The position numbers were made by a program, and so were the translations under genes. Of a DNA stretch of 64,000 nucleotides, positions 53,393 to 63,180 are shown in pieces. The notes under the pieces are model-generated. The model worked only from the letters and a program-made list of their open reading frames with translations, ran no database searches and had not been told where the DNA came from. Positions within the stretch are counted from its first letter, which is position 1. Each line of letters begins with the position of its first letter. Origin of the DNA: Sandarakinorhabdus sp. (GTDB taxonomy: Bacteria; Pseudomonadota; Alphaproteobacteria; Sphingomonadales; Sphingomonadaceae); contig JAIMKW010000002.1 of assembly GCA_020692215.1 (NCBI GenBank), positions 496,001-560,000 on the forward strand, read 5' to 3'.

Positions 53393-54558
53393 AGCAACTC
53401 GGGGCGACAATTGCCCGTTAGAATTGGGTTGCACCGGACAAATCCGGTCGGGAAGCGCACGGCGTAGCTCCCGAACCGGGGATCGGGTCTCGGATAGTCG
53501 GTCGCAACCATCTGTGCCCCGCTCTGGAACGCTTCTTGCCGGCGTTCGGCCTTGCCGAGATTTCCCTCTTCACGGTTGGCATCTGCGCGCGTGTACACCA
53601 GAAACCCCTGACGAACCAAGGCTTTGATCTTCTTCGCCTTGGGCTTCGGCCTGATCAGCCAGCCTGTTCCGGGATCATTTTCGGCGCGTGAAACGAAGAG
53701 CAGGGGCGGCACTGAAGATGCCGTATACCGCGCATATTGATCCTGCTTGTTCGGATCATCCAGCAAAAGAAAGATGATCCGGCCACGCAAGCTATCGATC
53801 GCCGGCCATCCGCGTGCACGAACGGCCGCGTTCACACTGGCATATGTCCCCTGCACCTCGGCAGGGCGCAACAGTTGCGCGGGCGGAAACACGGCTTCAA
53901 TCTCGGCATGCAGCCTTGCCCAGGCCTCATCTTCAAATGGGAGCGAACCAACGGGACCATAGGCATTGGCCACGGGTGGCTTTGCCCCTTCCTTGGTTTC
54001 GATCTGCACAATGATTGGCAGGTGCCCTGGATTCGCTTGCGACCACGCCCGGATGGTTTCAAGGCAGCGTGCAAACCGCAGGCAATGGCTGCGCACATCG
54101 GTGTCGGCCGCATGAAACACCTTGAGACCCGGCTTTTGAAGGTCACCCATTGGATCAACCGGCGTCAGCCTGCCTACTTCACCAGGGGAAAGAGCCTTGA
54201 AAAAACCCGGGTTCGAGAATCGTCCACCAGCGGGATCGTCATGCACATCCAGTTCGAACACGCGAATCCCCGCGTCCAGTTGCACTTCAAGTGGATCATG
54301 GGTGTAGTCCAGTGCGGCGGTCAGGCGGCTGGCTGGCCAGGCCGGGCTTTCCGCATAACCCGTCTCGTCCATCTTGTTCAGAAGGGCCCTGTCCGGGGCG
54401 ATATGATAGGAATTGTGGGTGCCAACAAACTGGAGATCGTTCAATCGAACCCCGCCGGCGCTGGCCATGGCCGCGCTTACCCAAAACAAGGATGCCACAG
54501 CCCCTATGGATCGCGTGCACATACGGCCCAATCGCCAATTCGACCGCCAATTTGACAT
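53365..54558 (-). CDS. Secreted Ca2+-dependent phosphoinositide phospholipase C-like protein
   Basis: A 397-residue protein of the PI-PLC C1 type (PF16670), a TIM-barrel phosphodiesterase. Motifs: LQFVGTHNSYHIAPD (catalytic His, about residue 47), VQLDAGIRVFELDVHDD (metal Glu/Asp), KVFHAADTDVRSHC (second His) and IVQIETKEG. A signal peptide precedes (SIGAVASLFWVSAAMASAGG). The start could be 54558 (GGGA 8 nt upstream) or 54522 (MCTRSIG). The ATG at 54558 lies inside the inverted repeat at 54555-54588. The last 28 nt overlap the 3' end of the ROK gene, convergently. Confidence 0.88.
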   Translation of the reverse strand: MSNWRSNWRLGRMCTRSIGAVASLFWVSAAMASAGGVRLNDLQFVGTHNSYHIAPDRALLNKMDETGYAESPAWPASRLTAALDYTHDPLEVQLDAGIRVFELDVHDDPAGGRFSNPGFFKALSPGEVGRLTPVDPMGDLQKPGLKVFHAADTDVRSHCLRFARCLETIRAWSQANPGHLPIIVQIETKEGAKPPVANAYGPVGSLPFEDEAWARLHAEIEAVFPPAQLLRPAEVQGTYASVNAAVRARGWPAIDSLRGRIIFLLLDDPNKQDQYARYTASSVPPLLFVSRAENDPGTGWLIRPKPKAKKIKALVRQGFLVYTRADANREEGNLGKAERRQEAFQSGAQMVATDYPRPDPRFGSYAVRFPTGFVRCNPILTGNCRPELLYEAPKKRE

Positions 54559-54588
54559 AATTTATTCCCACTATGGTATTTATTATGT
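54555..54588. promoter_or_regulatory. Candidate operator, imperfect inverted repeat between PLC and symporter genes
   Basis: Left arm ACATAATTTATTCC, a 6-nt spacer and right arm GGTATTTATTATGT; 11 of 14 arm positions are complementary. The right half repeats the site at 52229-52241 (12 of 13). AT-rich palindromes of this kind are typical of ROK repressors such as NagC and Mlc. It covers the start region of the PLC gene. Confidence 0.7.
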
Positions 54589-54687
54589 TCCTCTAGGTCG
54601 ATAATGCCGTTTGTCAATCGGCCCCATCGGAATGGTCGCTCAAGGGCACACCTGCGATCCGCTGCAGGCGTGATCAAGGAACATGCC

Positions 54688-55974
54688 ATGCAGCCACCCT
54701 CTGCGCCCCTTTCGGAACGACGCATGCAAATCTATGCGTCCGGCAACTTCGGCAAGAGCCTGCTGTGGGGCACAGTCGACATCACGCTGATGTTTCTGCT
54801 CACCGAGCGGCTTGGTCTGTCTGCCGGGCTTGCCGGCGGGCTGATTTTCGCGTCTCTGGTTCTGGATGCCTTGCTGTATCCCGTGGCGGGTTGGCTGGCT
54901 GATCGTATGCGGAGCCCACTTGGACATTATGGCCCGCTGCTGCTGGGGGGCACCGGGCTGGCCTTCTTCAGCTTTGTGGCCCTTTTCGCATTGACCGATC
55001 GCAACGCGTCCATTGTGCTGATTGCCATAGCCTTGGCCTGTTTCCGTGTGGGCTATGTCGGCCTCGACCTGTCGCACAACGTGCTGCTCACCCTGGTCTC
55101 GTCTGTGGGCAAGGACAGCGGACGCATCGCCGTGATGCGCTTCCTCTTCTCTTCGCTTGGAACCCTCACCCTGGCCTTGCTCCTGCCCTTGCTGGTCGAA
55201 GAGGGAAATGCAGCCAATGGTTTCGACTGGCTGATCCTCATGCTGGCATTGTGCTCCAGCCTCACCCTTGTCATGGCGTGGGGCGCTGTTCGCAAATGGG
55301 ATCGCGCTGCCATAGCCACATCGCCCCGCACGACAGGCAGCCCTGGCCTTTTGCTGAAAGCCCCGCAGACCCTTCTGATCCTCGGCGCAGGAGCAACCGC
55401 CTCTCTGTTCCTGCCGCTGTTCAACAAGGCCAGTCTCTATTTTGCGGCGCAATGGATTGGCGATACCGACTTCACGGCATGGCTTCTCGGGGCACTTGTG
55501 GCGGGGCAGATCGCCGGCCTTCCCCTGTGGCTTCATCTGTCCCCCAGATGGCCCAAAACACGCACCATGCAACTGGCGCACATATTCAGCGCCACAGGCT
55601 TTCTGCTTGCGGCCCTGGCGTTTTACATCTTTGGCATTGCCAAACCCGTGATGCTGGTCACCATTGCGCTGGCTGGCGTCGGCATTGGCGGCGTCTATGC
55701 CCTGATTTGGGCTTTGCTGGCGGATTCCGTTTCTGAACTGGAAGCTCAATTTGGCATCAAATTGGGCGGCCAGCTCTTCGCCTTGGCGATTTTTTCACAA
55801 AAGCTCGCAATGGGCCTGGGCACCGGCCTGTTTGGACTGTCCCTGAGTGTGGCCGGCTATGAGGCGGCAAGCTGGACAGTTGCCGCAGAAAACACCGTTT
55901 TCGCATTTGCCCTTCTTCTGCCCGCAGTTGGCAGCCTTGCCTGCATCGCGCTGTTGGGCGCCGCAAGGGGATAG
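54688..55974 (+). CDS. GPH-family (MFS) sugar/cyclitol:cation symporter
   Basis: A 428-residue inner-membrane carrier with about 12 helices and the glycoside-pentoside-hexuronide N-terminus (RRMQIYASGNFGKSLLWGTV) and DALLYPVAGWLADRMRSPLG between helices 2 and 3. An AGGA site 7 nt before the ATG at 54688 supports this start over 54604. It diverges from the PLC gene across the palindrome at 54555-54588. The substrate is inferred to be a product of the neighbouring phosphodiesterases (such as inositol or a glycerophospho-compound). Confidence 0.88.
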   Translation: MQPPSAPLSERRMQIYASGNFGKSLLWGTVDITLMFLLTERLGLSAGLAGGLIFASLVLDALLYPVAGWLADRMRSPLGHYGPLLLGGTGLAFFSFVALFALTDRNASIVLIAIALACFRVGYVGLDLSHNVLLTLVSSVGKDSGRIAVMRFLFSSLGTLTLALLLPLLVEEGNAANGFDWLILMLALCSSLTLVMAWGAVRKWDRAAIATSPRTTGSPGLLLKAPQTLLILGAGATASLFLPLFNKASLYFAAQWIGDTDFTAWLLGALVAGQIAGLPLWLHLSPRWPKTRTMQLAHIFSATGFLLAALAFYIFGIAKPVMLVTIALAGVGIGGVYALIWALLADSVSELEAQFGIKLGGQLFALAIFSQKLAMGLGTGLFGLSLSVAGYEAASWTVAAENTVFAFALLLPAVGSLACIALLGAARG

Positions 55975-56115
55975 GCCAGAGCCCAGCCCGGCTAGGGCGA
56001 CAAGCTTTGCGCCGGCAGAGGTGAACGGCGGCGCGCATGCTCCGAAAGGCGATGCACACGGTAGCGCAACGGTAAAGGCAGTAGCGGACCAGAATGAATC
56101 CGTCTATCTGGATGT

Positions 56116-56445
56116 ATGGATAATTTGGCTGCTCTCGACGCCCTGAGCTCCCTGTCGCAAGCCTCGCGCCTCGATGCCTTCAGGCTTCTGGTTCGCCACA
56201 CGCCCAAAGGCCTGCCCGCTGGAGACGTCGCGCGGATGCTCGATGTGCCGCAGAACACCATGTCATCGCACCTCGGCATTCTGCAACGTGCCGGGCTGGT
56301 GAAAGCCAAGCGTGAGGGGCGCAGCGTCATCTATCACGCCGATCTCGACCGGCTACGGGCCTTGATGCTGTTCCTCGTCAGGGATTGTTGCGGCGCCAGC
56401 GCCGATCTCACCCGGCCCCTGCTCGCTGAACTCTCAATCTGCTGA
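56116..56445 (+). CDS. arsR: ArsR family metalloregulator
   Basis: A 109-residue winged-helix repressor: [39 protein letters not shown] (recognition helix) and the wing [12 protein letters not shown] Cys pair near the C-terminus ([10 protein letters not shown]) may bind As(III), as in C-terminal-site ArsR variants; the ELCVCDL-type site of E. coli ArsR is absent. There is no ribosome-binding site upstream, so translation may be leaderless. It heads the ars operon. Confidence 0.92.
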   Translation: MDNLAALDALSSLSQASRLDAFRLLVRHTPKGLPAGDVARMLDVPQNTMSSHLGILQRAGLVKAKREGRSVIYHADLDRLRALMLFLVRDCCGASADLTRPLLAELSIC

Positions 56446-56458
56446 AGGCACAGCCCCG

Positions 56459-57517
56459 ATGACAACCCAAGCGCCCGAGCGCCTGTCCTTCCTTGATCGC
56501 TACCTCACCGTCTGGATCTTCGCCGCCATGGCGGCTGGTGTGCTGATCGGCACACTTGTCCCGGGTGCACCTGCCTTTCTCGACAGCCTGACAGTCGGCA
56601 CCACCAACATTCCAATCGCCATCGGCCTGATTGCCATGATGTATCCGCCGCTGGCACGGGTGCGATACAACGAACTGCTGCGCGTCTTTGATGACAAGCG
56701 GCTGCTGGCCCTGTCGCTCATCCAGAACTGGGTGATCGGCCCGGTGCTGATGTTCGCGCTCGCGGTCATCTTCCTGCGCGATTACCCGGAATATATGACC
56801 GGCCTGATCCTGATCGGCCTTGCCCGCTGCATCGCCATGGTGCTGATCTGGAACCAGCTGGCCAAGGGCGACAACCAGTATGTCGCCGGGCTGGTGGCGT
56901 TCAACTCGGTCTTCCAGATCCTGTTCTTCAGCGTCTACGCCTGGTTCTTCCTCACCATCCTGCCACCGCTGTTCGGGCTCCAGGGCAGCGTCATCGACGT
57001 CAGCCTTTGGGAAGTGGCCCAGGCGGTTCTGGTCTATCTGGGTATTCCCTTCCTGGCGGGCTGGCTGACCCGGCGGCAACTCACCGCCCGTCATGGCGTT
57101 GATTGGTATGAGCGTGTCTTTCTGCCGCGCATCGGGCCGATTGCGCTTTACGCGCTGCTGTTCACCATCGTCGCCATGTTTACGCTGAAAGGCGCCGATC
57201 TCGTCACACTGCCGATGGACGCACTGCGCATCGCCATCCCGCTGACGCTCTATTTCCTCATCCAGTTCAGCGTCAGCTTCTTCCTGGGCCGAATGGTGGC
57301 CAAGGATTATCCGCGCACCACCGCCATCGCCTTCACCGCGGCCGGCAACAATTTCGAACTCGCCATTGCGGTCGCCATCGCCACGTTCGGCCTCGCCTCG
57401 CCGGTGGCCTTTGCCGCCGTCATCGGCCCGCTGGTGGAAGTGCCGGTGCTCATCCTGGTGGTGCAACTGGCGCTGCGCTGGCGGGGCCAATTTTCAAACG
57501 AACGAAAGACCGCCTGA
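56459..57517 (+). CDS. acr3: Arsenite efflux transporter Acr3
   Basis: A 352-residue, ten-helix arsenite/antimonite exporter of the ACR3/BASS family. The conserved Cys is in [21 protein letters not shown], and [21 protein letters not shown] and [20 protein letters not shown] are signature segments. Its gene starts 13 nt after arsR and its stop overlaps the next gene's start (ATGA). Confidence 0.96.
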   Translation: MTTQAPERLSFLDRYLTVWIFAAMAAGVLIGTLVPGAPAFLDSLTVGTTNIPIAIGLIAMMYPPLARVRYNELLRVFDDKRLLALSLIQNWVIGPVLMFALAVIFLRDYPEYMTGLILIGLARCIAMVLIWNQLAKGDNQYVAGLVAFNSVFQILFFSVYAWFFLTILPPLFGLQGSVIDVSLWEVAQAVLVYLGIPFLAGWLTRRQLTARHGVDWYERVFLPRIGPIALYALLFTIVAMFTLKGADLVTLPMDALRIAIPLTLYFLIQFSVSFFLGRMVAKDYPRTTAIAFTAAGNNFELAIAVAIATFGLASPVAFAAVIGPLVEVPVLILVVQLALRWRGQFSNERKTA

Positions 57518-58389
57518 TGACCGAGCGTATCCTGTCCCTGTGCGTGGCCAATTCAGCCCGCAGCCAGATGGCCGAGGGCTTGGCCCGCGCTATGCTGGGC
57601 GATGCTGCTGTCGTGATGAGCGCTGGCTCCGCGCCCTCGCGTGTCAACCCCTACGCCGTTGCGGCCATGGCCGAGCAGGGCATCGACATCAGCGGCCACG
57701 CCTCCAAATCCGTCGTCGATATCGATCCGGCGACGGTCGATCTGGTCATCACGCTGTGTGCCGAAGAGGTTTGCCCGGTACTGCCCGGCCGCGTGAAGCG
57801 CTTGCACTGGCCGATTGCTGATCCGGCCTCCAACGATCCGTCACTAAGTGATGACGAGTTGGGTGCGCGATTCCGAACCTCTCGCGACCAGATCGCAGCA
57901 CGCATCGCCGTGCTCAGCGGTCTGCTGTTGCTGCCAGCCGGCCCGGCCGGTGTGGAGTTTCATGGCAGCATCCGCGTTGCCGATCTTGCCGCGAGCACGC
58001 GCTTCTATGCGTGGCTGCTGAACACTTGGCCCAAGGAATGGACCCACCGCTACGCCACCTTCATCAGGCCTGATCTCGCTCTCAACTTCGTGCTTGTCGT
58101 GTCCGACGGCAAGACGCTCAACCACGACACCCTCTATCACCTCGGCATCGGCGTGGCCGACAAGGCGGCGGTGATCGATGCCTATCACCGCGCGCTCGCC
58201 TTTGGCGCGCACGTGGAGAAGCCGCCGCGCACGACCTGGAAAGGCACGCCGCTGCACGAACTCTGGCTGACCGATCCCGATGGCACGCTGATCGAGATAT
58301 ATGCCCGCCTGACAGACGCGGAATTGGCCACCAAAACTGCTGATGACTTGCCGGAATACCTCGGTGCCGGCACGGAGCCAGCGCAATGA
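57517..58389 (+). CDS. Fusion of thioredoxin-type arsenate reductase (ArsC) and VOC-domain protein
   Basis: A 290-residue two-domain protein. Residues 1-138 are a low-molecular-weight-phosphatase-type ArsC with the CX5R loop [14 protein letters not shown] (Cys 9) and two further cysteines in [12 protein letters not shown] for the disulfide relay. Residues 148-280 are a VOC (glyoxalase) domain: [29 protein letters not shown] and [14 protein letters not shown]. The VOC part resembles ArsI/CadI in position but I see no vicinal Cys pair. The frame is continuous, so this is a real fusion rather than a frameshift artefact. Confidence 0.88.
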   Translation: MTERILSLCVANSARSQMAEGLARAMLGDAAVVMSAGSAPSRVNPYAVAAMAEQGIDISGHASKSVVDIDPATVDLVITLCAEEVCPVLPGRVKRLHWPIADPASNDPSLSDDELGARFRTSRDQIAARIAVLSGLLLLPAGPAGVEFHGSIRVADLAASTRFYAWLLNTWPKEWTHRYATFIRPDLALNFVLVVSDGKTLNHDTLYHLGIGVADKAAVIDAYHRALAFGAHVEKPPRTTWKGTPLHELWLTDPDGTLIEIYARLTDAELATKTADDLPEYLGAGTEPAQ

Positions 58390-59147
58390 CCAGCCGCCTG
58401 CGCACGCTGACAGACCCGGATCATCTGCCGGCGCTCGATCCGCGCTTTGTCATCCGCCGTCCGGCCGAAGGGCTTGGCCCGCTGGAGCCAGCCCCGCGCA
58501 TCCTGCTGCTCTATGGCTCGCTGCGCGAACGGTCCTTCTCCCGACTCGCCGTCGAGGAGGCGGCACGGCTGCTGCATATGTTCGGCGCTGAAACGCGAAT
58601 CTTCGATCCATCCGATCTGCCTTTGCCCGATCAGGTGAAAGGTGATGACCATCCGGCGGTCGCCGAACTGCGCGAACATGCGCTCTGGTCGGAAGGCCAA
58701 GTCTGGTGCAGCCCTGAGCGCCACGGCCAGATCACCGGCATCATGAAGACCCAGATCGATCATCTGCCGCTGGAACTGAAGGGTAAGCGACCAACCCAGG
58801 GCTGCACGCTGGCCGTGATGCAGGTCTCGGGCGGCTCGCAATCGTTCAACGCCGTCAACACGCTCAGGCTGCTCGGCCGCTGGATGCGGATGTTCACCAT
58901 CCCCAACCAGTCCAGCGTCGCCATGGCCTACAAGGAATTCGACGAGGCCGGGCGGATGCGGCCTTCCTCTTATTATGACCGCATCGTCGATGTGATGGAG
59001 GAACTGGTGCGCTTCACCATCCTGACCCGCCCGCACGCCGGACAACTGGTGGACCGCTATTCGGAGCGCAAGGAGAAAGGCGTGCTCGGGGGTGTCATCA
59101 CCCCGGCGGACAGCCACATAAGCGCTGCAATGTCGCGCACCGCCTAA
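58386..59147 (+). CDS. arsH: Arsenical resistance protein ArsH (NADPH-dependent FMN reductase)
   Basis: A 253-residue flavodoxin-fold protein that oxidises trivalent organoarsenicals in characterised cases. [20 protein letters not shown] is the FMN phosphate loop, [20 protein letters not shown] the second flavin segment, and [20 protein letters not shown] and [18 protein letters not shown] are ArsH-specific. The start overlaps the fusion gene stop (ATGA). Confidence 0.96.
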   Translation: MTSRLRTLTDPDHLPALDPRFVIRRPAEGLGPLEPAPRILLLYGSLRERSFSRLAVEEAARLLHMFGAETRIFDPSDLPLPDQVKGDDHPAVAELREHALWSEGQVWCSPERHGQITGIMKTQIDHLPLELKGKRPTQGCTLAVMQVSGGSQSFNAVNTLRLLGRWMRMFTIPNQSSVAMAYKEFDEAGRMRPSSYYDRIVDVMEELVRFTILTRPHAGQLVDRYSERKEKGVLGGVITPADSHISAAMSRTA

Positions 59148-59306
59148 AGCCGGTCAACATGGCAGACCCGAGCGGACACAATCACGGATGTCCCTGATAA
59201 CGCCCGCTGGCGCGTCCAACTGGCAGTCTCGCAGCCCCGCCATCGCCCGCTCATATTATAGGGCGGCCATCGAAATCCTCAGCCAGGAGCAGCGATGCCC
59301 ACCCCG

Positions 59307-60875
59307 TCACTCCCACTCGATCGTGCCGGGCGGCTTGGACGTATAGTCATAGACCACCCGGTTGATACCCTTCACCTCGTTCACGATCCGTGTCGCCACG
59401 CGCGAGAGGAACGCGGCCTCGAAGGGGTATATGTCAGCCGTCATCCCATCGACCGATGTTACGGCGCGTAGCGCGCAAACCTTGTCATAGGTGCGGCCGT
59501 CGCCCATCACGCCCACCGTTCGCACCGGCAGCAGCACGGCGAACGCCTGCCAGATCTGGTCGTAAAGACCCGCCGCACGGATTTCTTCCAGGTAAATGGC
59601 GTCTGCCAGCCGCAGGATATCACAGCTTTCCTTCGTCACTTCGCCCGGTATCCGGATGCCAAGCCCCGGCCCGGGGAAGGGATGCCGGCCAACAAACACC
59701 TCGGGCAGGCCCAGCTCACGCCCCAGCGCGCGCACCTCGTCCTTGAACAGCTCGCGCAGCGGTTCCACCAGCGCCATGTCCATGCGCTCGGGCAGGCCGC
59801 CCACATTGTGATGGCTCTTGATCGTTACCGACGGCCCGCCCGTGAAGCTCACGCTCTCGATCACATCCGGATAGAGCGTGCCCTGCGCCAGAAATTTCGC
59901 GCCGCCGATCTTCTTCGCTTCTGCTTCGAACAGGTCGATGAAAGCCTTGCCGATGAACTTGCGCTTGGCCTCCGGGTCCGTAACGCCGGCCAGCCCGCCA
60001 AGGAACATCTCGCCCGCGTCCACATGCACCAGTGGGATATTGTAATGGTCGCGGAACAGCGTCACCACCTGCTCGGCCTCGTTCAGCCGCATAAGGCCAT
60101 GATCGACGAACACACAGGTCAGCTGGGCGCCGATCGCTTCGTGGATCAGAACAGCAGCCACTGCCGAATCCACACCTCCTGAAAGCCCGCAGATCACCCG
60201 CCCGGCCCCAACCTGCGCACGAATTTCTGCGATCTTCGTCTCGCGGAAGCTCGCCATGCTCCACACCGGCTTGGCGTGCGCAACCCGCAAGACAAAATTC
60301 TCGATCAGCGCCCGACCATCGGGCGTGTGAACGACTTCAGGGTGGAACTGCACACCATAAAGGCCGCGCGCCTCATCCGCGACGAAGGCGAACGGCGCTC
60401 CCTCCGAGCGCGCGACAACCGCGAATCCCGATGGCAGCACATCAACATGGTCGCCGTGGCTCATCCACACCAGATGCCTGTCCCCGACAGCCCACACACC
60501 ATCGAACAGCCGACACGGCGCTGCAACCTCCAGTTCGGCCCGTCCGAACTCGCGTGTTGTGCCGGGTGAAACCCGCCCGCCGAGCGCCTTCACCATGGCC
60601 TGCTGACCATAGCAGATCCCCAGAACAGGAACGCCTGCCGAAAGCACCTCGGGCACCAACTCGGGGCTTGTGTCCTCGGTCACGCTGGCGGGGCCGCCAG
60701 ACAGGATGATGCCTTTGGGACGCAACCTTTTCAGCGCCGCAGCAGCGCCGTGAAACGGCACCACTTCGCAATAGACATGGGCCTCGCGCACCCGGCGGGC
60801 GATCAGCTGGGTAACCTGGCTCCCGAAGTCCAGGATGAGGATGGTGTTGGCGGCGGCATCGGCTGAGACTGACAT
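59307..60875 (-). CDS. guaA: GMP synthase (glutamine-hydrolysing)
   Basis: A 522-residue two-domain enzyme converting XMP to GMP. The class I amidotransferase has the Cys in GICYGQQAM (about residue 87) and the His/Glu in [10 protein letters not shown]. The synthetase has the PP-loop [13 protein letters not shown] and the C-terminal dimerisation domain ending KPPGTIEWE. It converges with arsH. The 159-bp gap to arsH holds nothing recognisable. Confidence 0.98.
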   Translation of the reverse strand: MSVSADAAANTILILDFGSQVTQLIARRVREAHVYCEVVPFHGAAAALKRLRPKGIILSGGPASVTEDTSPELVPEVLSAGVPVLGICYGQQAMVKALGGRVSPGTTREFGRAELEVAAPCRLFDGVWAVGDRHLVWMSHGDHVDVLPSGFAVVARSEGAPFAFVADEARGLYGVQFHPEVVHTPDGRALIENFVLRVAHAKPVWSMASFRETKIAEIRAQVGAGRVICGLSGGVDSAVAAVLIHEAIGAQLTCVFVDHGLMRLNEAEQVVTLFRDHYNIPLVHVDAGEMFLGGLAGVTDPEAKRKFIGKAFIDLFEAEAKKIGGAKFLAQGTLYPDVIESVSFTGGPSVTIKSHHNVGGLPERMDMALVEPLRELFKDEVRALGRELGLPEVFVGRHPFPGPGLGIRIPGEVTKESCDILRLADAIYLEEIRAAGLYDQIWQAFAVLLPVRTVGVMGDGRTYDKVCALRAVTSVDGMTADIYPFEAAFLSRVATRIVNEVKGINRVVYDYTSKPPGTIEWE

Positions 60876-60959
60876 GGCCGGGCCTTAGAGCATGTTCCAT
60901 GATTGGGGAACATGCCTCCTCATACGACAGCCCGAAAAGCGCACCCGCCAGCTTCGATT

Positions 60960-61400
60960 TCAGGCCACCACGATCTTCTGCAGCATCTCCCGCCACTCCG
61001 ATGTAAGAGCCCGCGGGCGCCGCGTGCCGCGCTCCACATAGACATGCACAAAAAACCCCTGCGCTGCCGGCTCGGGATTGCCCTTCACGAACAGGCCGAT
61101 GTCATAGCGGACGGAGCTGTTGCCTATCCGTGTCACCGCGATCCCGGCCTGCACCTCTTCAGGAAAGGCAACCGGCCGGGCATATGTGCAAGCCGTCTCC
61201 ACAACCAGGCCGATCACCGGCCCTTTCTCGATATCCAGCAGGCCATGCTCTACCAGCCAGGCGTTCACCGCCGTATCGAAGAAGCTGTAATAGACCACGT
61301 TGTTCACATGGCCATACACATCATTGTCCATCCAGCGCGTCGCGATAGGGCGCCATGCCCGGTAATATCTGCGGCCGCGAAGCGGCGGTCTCTCAACCAT
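60960..61400 (-). CDS. Acyl-CoA thioesterase (4-hydroxybenzoyl-CoA thioesterase family)
   Basis: A 146-residue hot-dog-fold hydrolase. The catalytic Asp segment is MDNDVYGHVNNVVYYSFFDT (about residues 24-43), followed by strands with VVETACTYARPVAFPEEVQA. The substrate is a hydrophobic acyl-CoA, not determinable further. It lies between guaA and the alcohol dehydrogenase gene. Confidence 0.92.
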   Translation of the reverse strand: MVERPPLRGRRYYRAWRPIATRWMDNDVYGHVNNVVYYSFFDTAVNAWLVEHGLLDIEKGPVIGLVVETACTYARPVAFPEEVQAGIAVTRIGNSSVRYDIGLFVKGNPEPAAQGFFVHVYVERGTRRPRALTSEWREMLQKIVVA

Positions 61401-61419
61401 CTTGTCCCCATTAACGTTT

Positions 61420-62547
61420 TTACAAAGCTTGTTGGTAAAGCCTTAGTGCATCGTCTTCGGTGATGGGAACCGGATTGTTGATCAAAAGACGCTGCTGTTT
61501 CATCGCTTCAGACGCCAGCAGCGGAAGCTGGTTATGGCCAATCCCCAATGACTGCAACTCCAACGGCAGTCCGGTTGCCAGCATCTTTGCTTCCAACGCC
61601 AGGATAAAGCCCTCGGCCCCACCGCTGGCGCCGATCACAGCGCCAAGCTCGGCATACAGCGCCGCCGCCCCCGACACATTGTGCCGCAGCACCTGGCGCA
61701 GCATCAGCGCATTGGAATGCCCGTGCGGAACATGGAAGTGCCCCCCCAGCGGATAGGCAAGCGCATGCACGCCGCCGACCGGGGCATTGGAAAAGGCAAC
61801 ACCCGCCAGATGGCTTCCCAGCAGCATCGCCTCACGCGCAGCAATGTCTTCGGGCGTGTCGCAAGCTCGCTGTAGATTGGCCCAAAGAAGGCGCAACGCT
61901 TCGCGCGCGAGCAGGTCTGAGATGGGGTTCTTCAACCGTGCCGATGTGTAGGCCTCGATCGCATGCACCATCGCGTCGATCCCGGTCGCGGCTGTCACAT
62001 GGCGCGGAAGGCCAGCGGTCAAGCCAGGGTCCAGCAGGGCAACATCGGCAATCAATGGCCGCGCAACGACACCCTTTTTCTCGCTCTCGCCAACCGTCAC
62101 AATCGAAATCGGCGTCGCCTCGGATCCTGTCCCTGCAGTCGTTGGAACCAGCGCCAGCGGCAGCCGCACACCATGCGCCTGGTCCACACCATAGATTGTA
62201 TCCAGATCGTCGCCGCTTCCCAACAGATAGGCCGCAAGCTTCGCGACATCCATTGGTGACCCACCGCCGAAACCGACGACGCATGTTGCACCCGCTACCC
62301 TCCCGGCCTCGACCGCAGCCGAAATGGTCGCCGCCGAAGGGTCGGCTTCAACCGCATCGAAAAGGACAATGTCGTGCCCGGCCTTGCGAAGTGCCGCAAG
62401 GGCCGCGCGGGGAAGACCCAACCCCAGCAAGGCGGCATCCGTCACAAAAAGGACCGGCCCGGCCGGCAGGAAATCTGCCAACCGGGCCGCAATGCCTTCC
62501 CCCGACACAAGGCGAGGGCCATAGAGAAACGTGTATGCGCTGGTCAT
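61420..62547 (-). CDS. Iron-containing alcohol dehydrogenase
   Basis: A 375-residue group III (iron-dependent) dehydrogenase. The NAD-binding loop is GFGGGSPMDVAKLAA (about residue 92), and the metal-binding histidines and Asp are seen in GIDAMVHAIEAY and GGHFHVPHGHSNALML. The start used is the ATG at 62547 (MTSAYTFLYG); a further ATG at 62559 is possible. The order alcohol dehydrogenase, thioesterase (61420 and 60960) suggests no clear pathway. Confidence 0.92.
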   Translation of the reverse strand: MTSAYTFLYGPRLVSGEGIAARLADFLPAGPVLFVTDAALLGLGLPRAALAALRKAGHDIVLFDAVEADPSAATISAAVEAGRVAGATCVVGFGGGSPMDVAKLAAYLLGSGDDLDTIYGVDQAHGVRLPLALVPTTAGTGSEATPISIVTVGESEKKGVVARPLIADVALLDPGLTAGLPRHVTAATGIDAMVHAIEAYTSARLKNPISDLLAREALRLLWANLQRACDTPEDIAAREAMLLGSHLAGVAFSNAPVGGVHALAYPLGGHFHVPHGHSNALMLRQVLRHNVSGAAALYAELGAVIGASGGAEGFILALEAKMLATGLPLELQSLGIGHNQLPLLASEAMKQQRLLINNPVPITEDDALRLYQQAL

Positions 62548-62624
62548 GTCCGCTGCCATAGCGGCCAATGAAGCAAAGGTTAAGCCATCCCTGGAGTCAC
62601 AAACCGGCGGTCAGGCAGGACGGA

Positions 62625-63041
62625 TCAGGCTGCTGCCTCTTCATTGGCTTCCACTGGGCCCGAATCCAGCCCCTTGGCGGAAACGTCACGGTCCACAAAT
62701 TCGATCACGGCCATGGCAGCCTGATCGGACTGGCGGAAGCCGGCCTTCAGCACGCGGACATAGCCGCCGGGCCGGTCAGCGTAGCGCGGGGCGATAACGT
62801 CGAACAGCTTCTTCAGTTGTGCGTCATCCTGCAGCCGCGCTTCGGCAAGGCGGCGGTTCGAAAGCCCGCCCTTCTTGGCCAACGTCACCAGCTTTTCAAT
62901 ATAGGGGCGAAGCTCCTTCGCCTTGGGAAGCGTGGTCGTGATCTGCTCATGCTTGATCAGCGAAGCCGACATGTTCTTGAACATTGCCATGCGGTGCTCG
63001 GTTGTCCGGCCAAGCTTGCGGTGGGCTACTCTATGACGCAT
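62625..63041 (-). CDS. rplQ: 50S ribosomal protein L17
   Basis: A 138-residue ribosomal protein starting [20 protein letters not shown], then [19 protein letters not shown] and [19 protein letters not shown]. It carries the usual acidic C-terminal tail. It follows rpoA as in almost all bacteria. Confidence 0.98.
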   Translation of the reverse strand: MRHRVAHRKLGRTTEHRMAMFKNMSASLIKHEQITTTLPKAKELRPYIEKLVTLAKKGGLSNRRLAEARLQDDAQLKKLFDVIAPRYADRPGGYVRVLKAGFRQSDQAAMAVIEFVDRDVSAKGLDSGPVEANEEAAA

Positions 63042-63180
63042 TGATCTTCTCCGTTCGTATGGGGGCCGTATGAGGTACCCCGATCCACGCTCCTCAAAGG
63101 CGGGAGCGCATCGCCTGTGCCTGTCTGCCAGGGCTCGCGGCGGCCATCAGCGCGCTGCGCCGACGGGCTGCCCGCAAGGC

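Noticed and set aside
56098..56113. ATCC/GGAT inverted repeat before arsR as an ArsR operator
   Set aside because: The position is right but the arms are only 4 bp and do not resemble a known ArsR site, so it is not listed as a feature.
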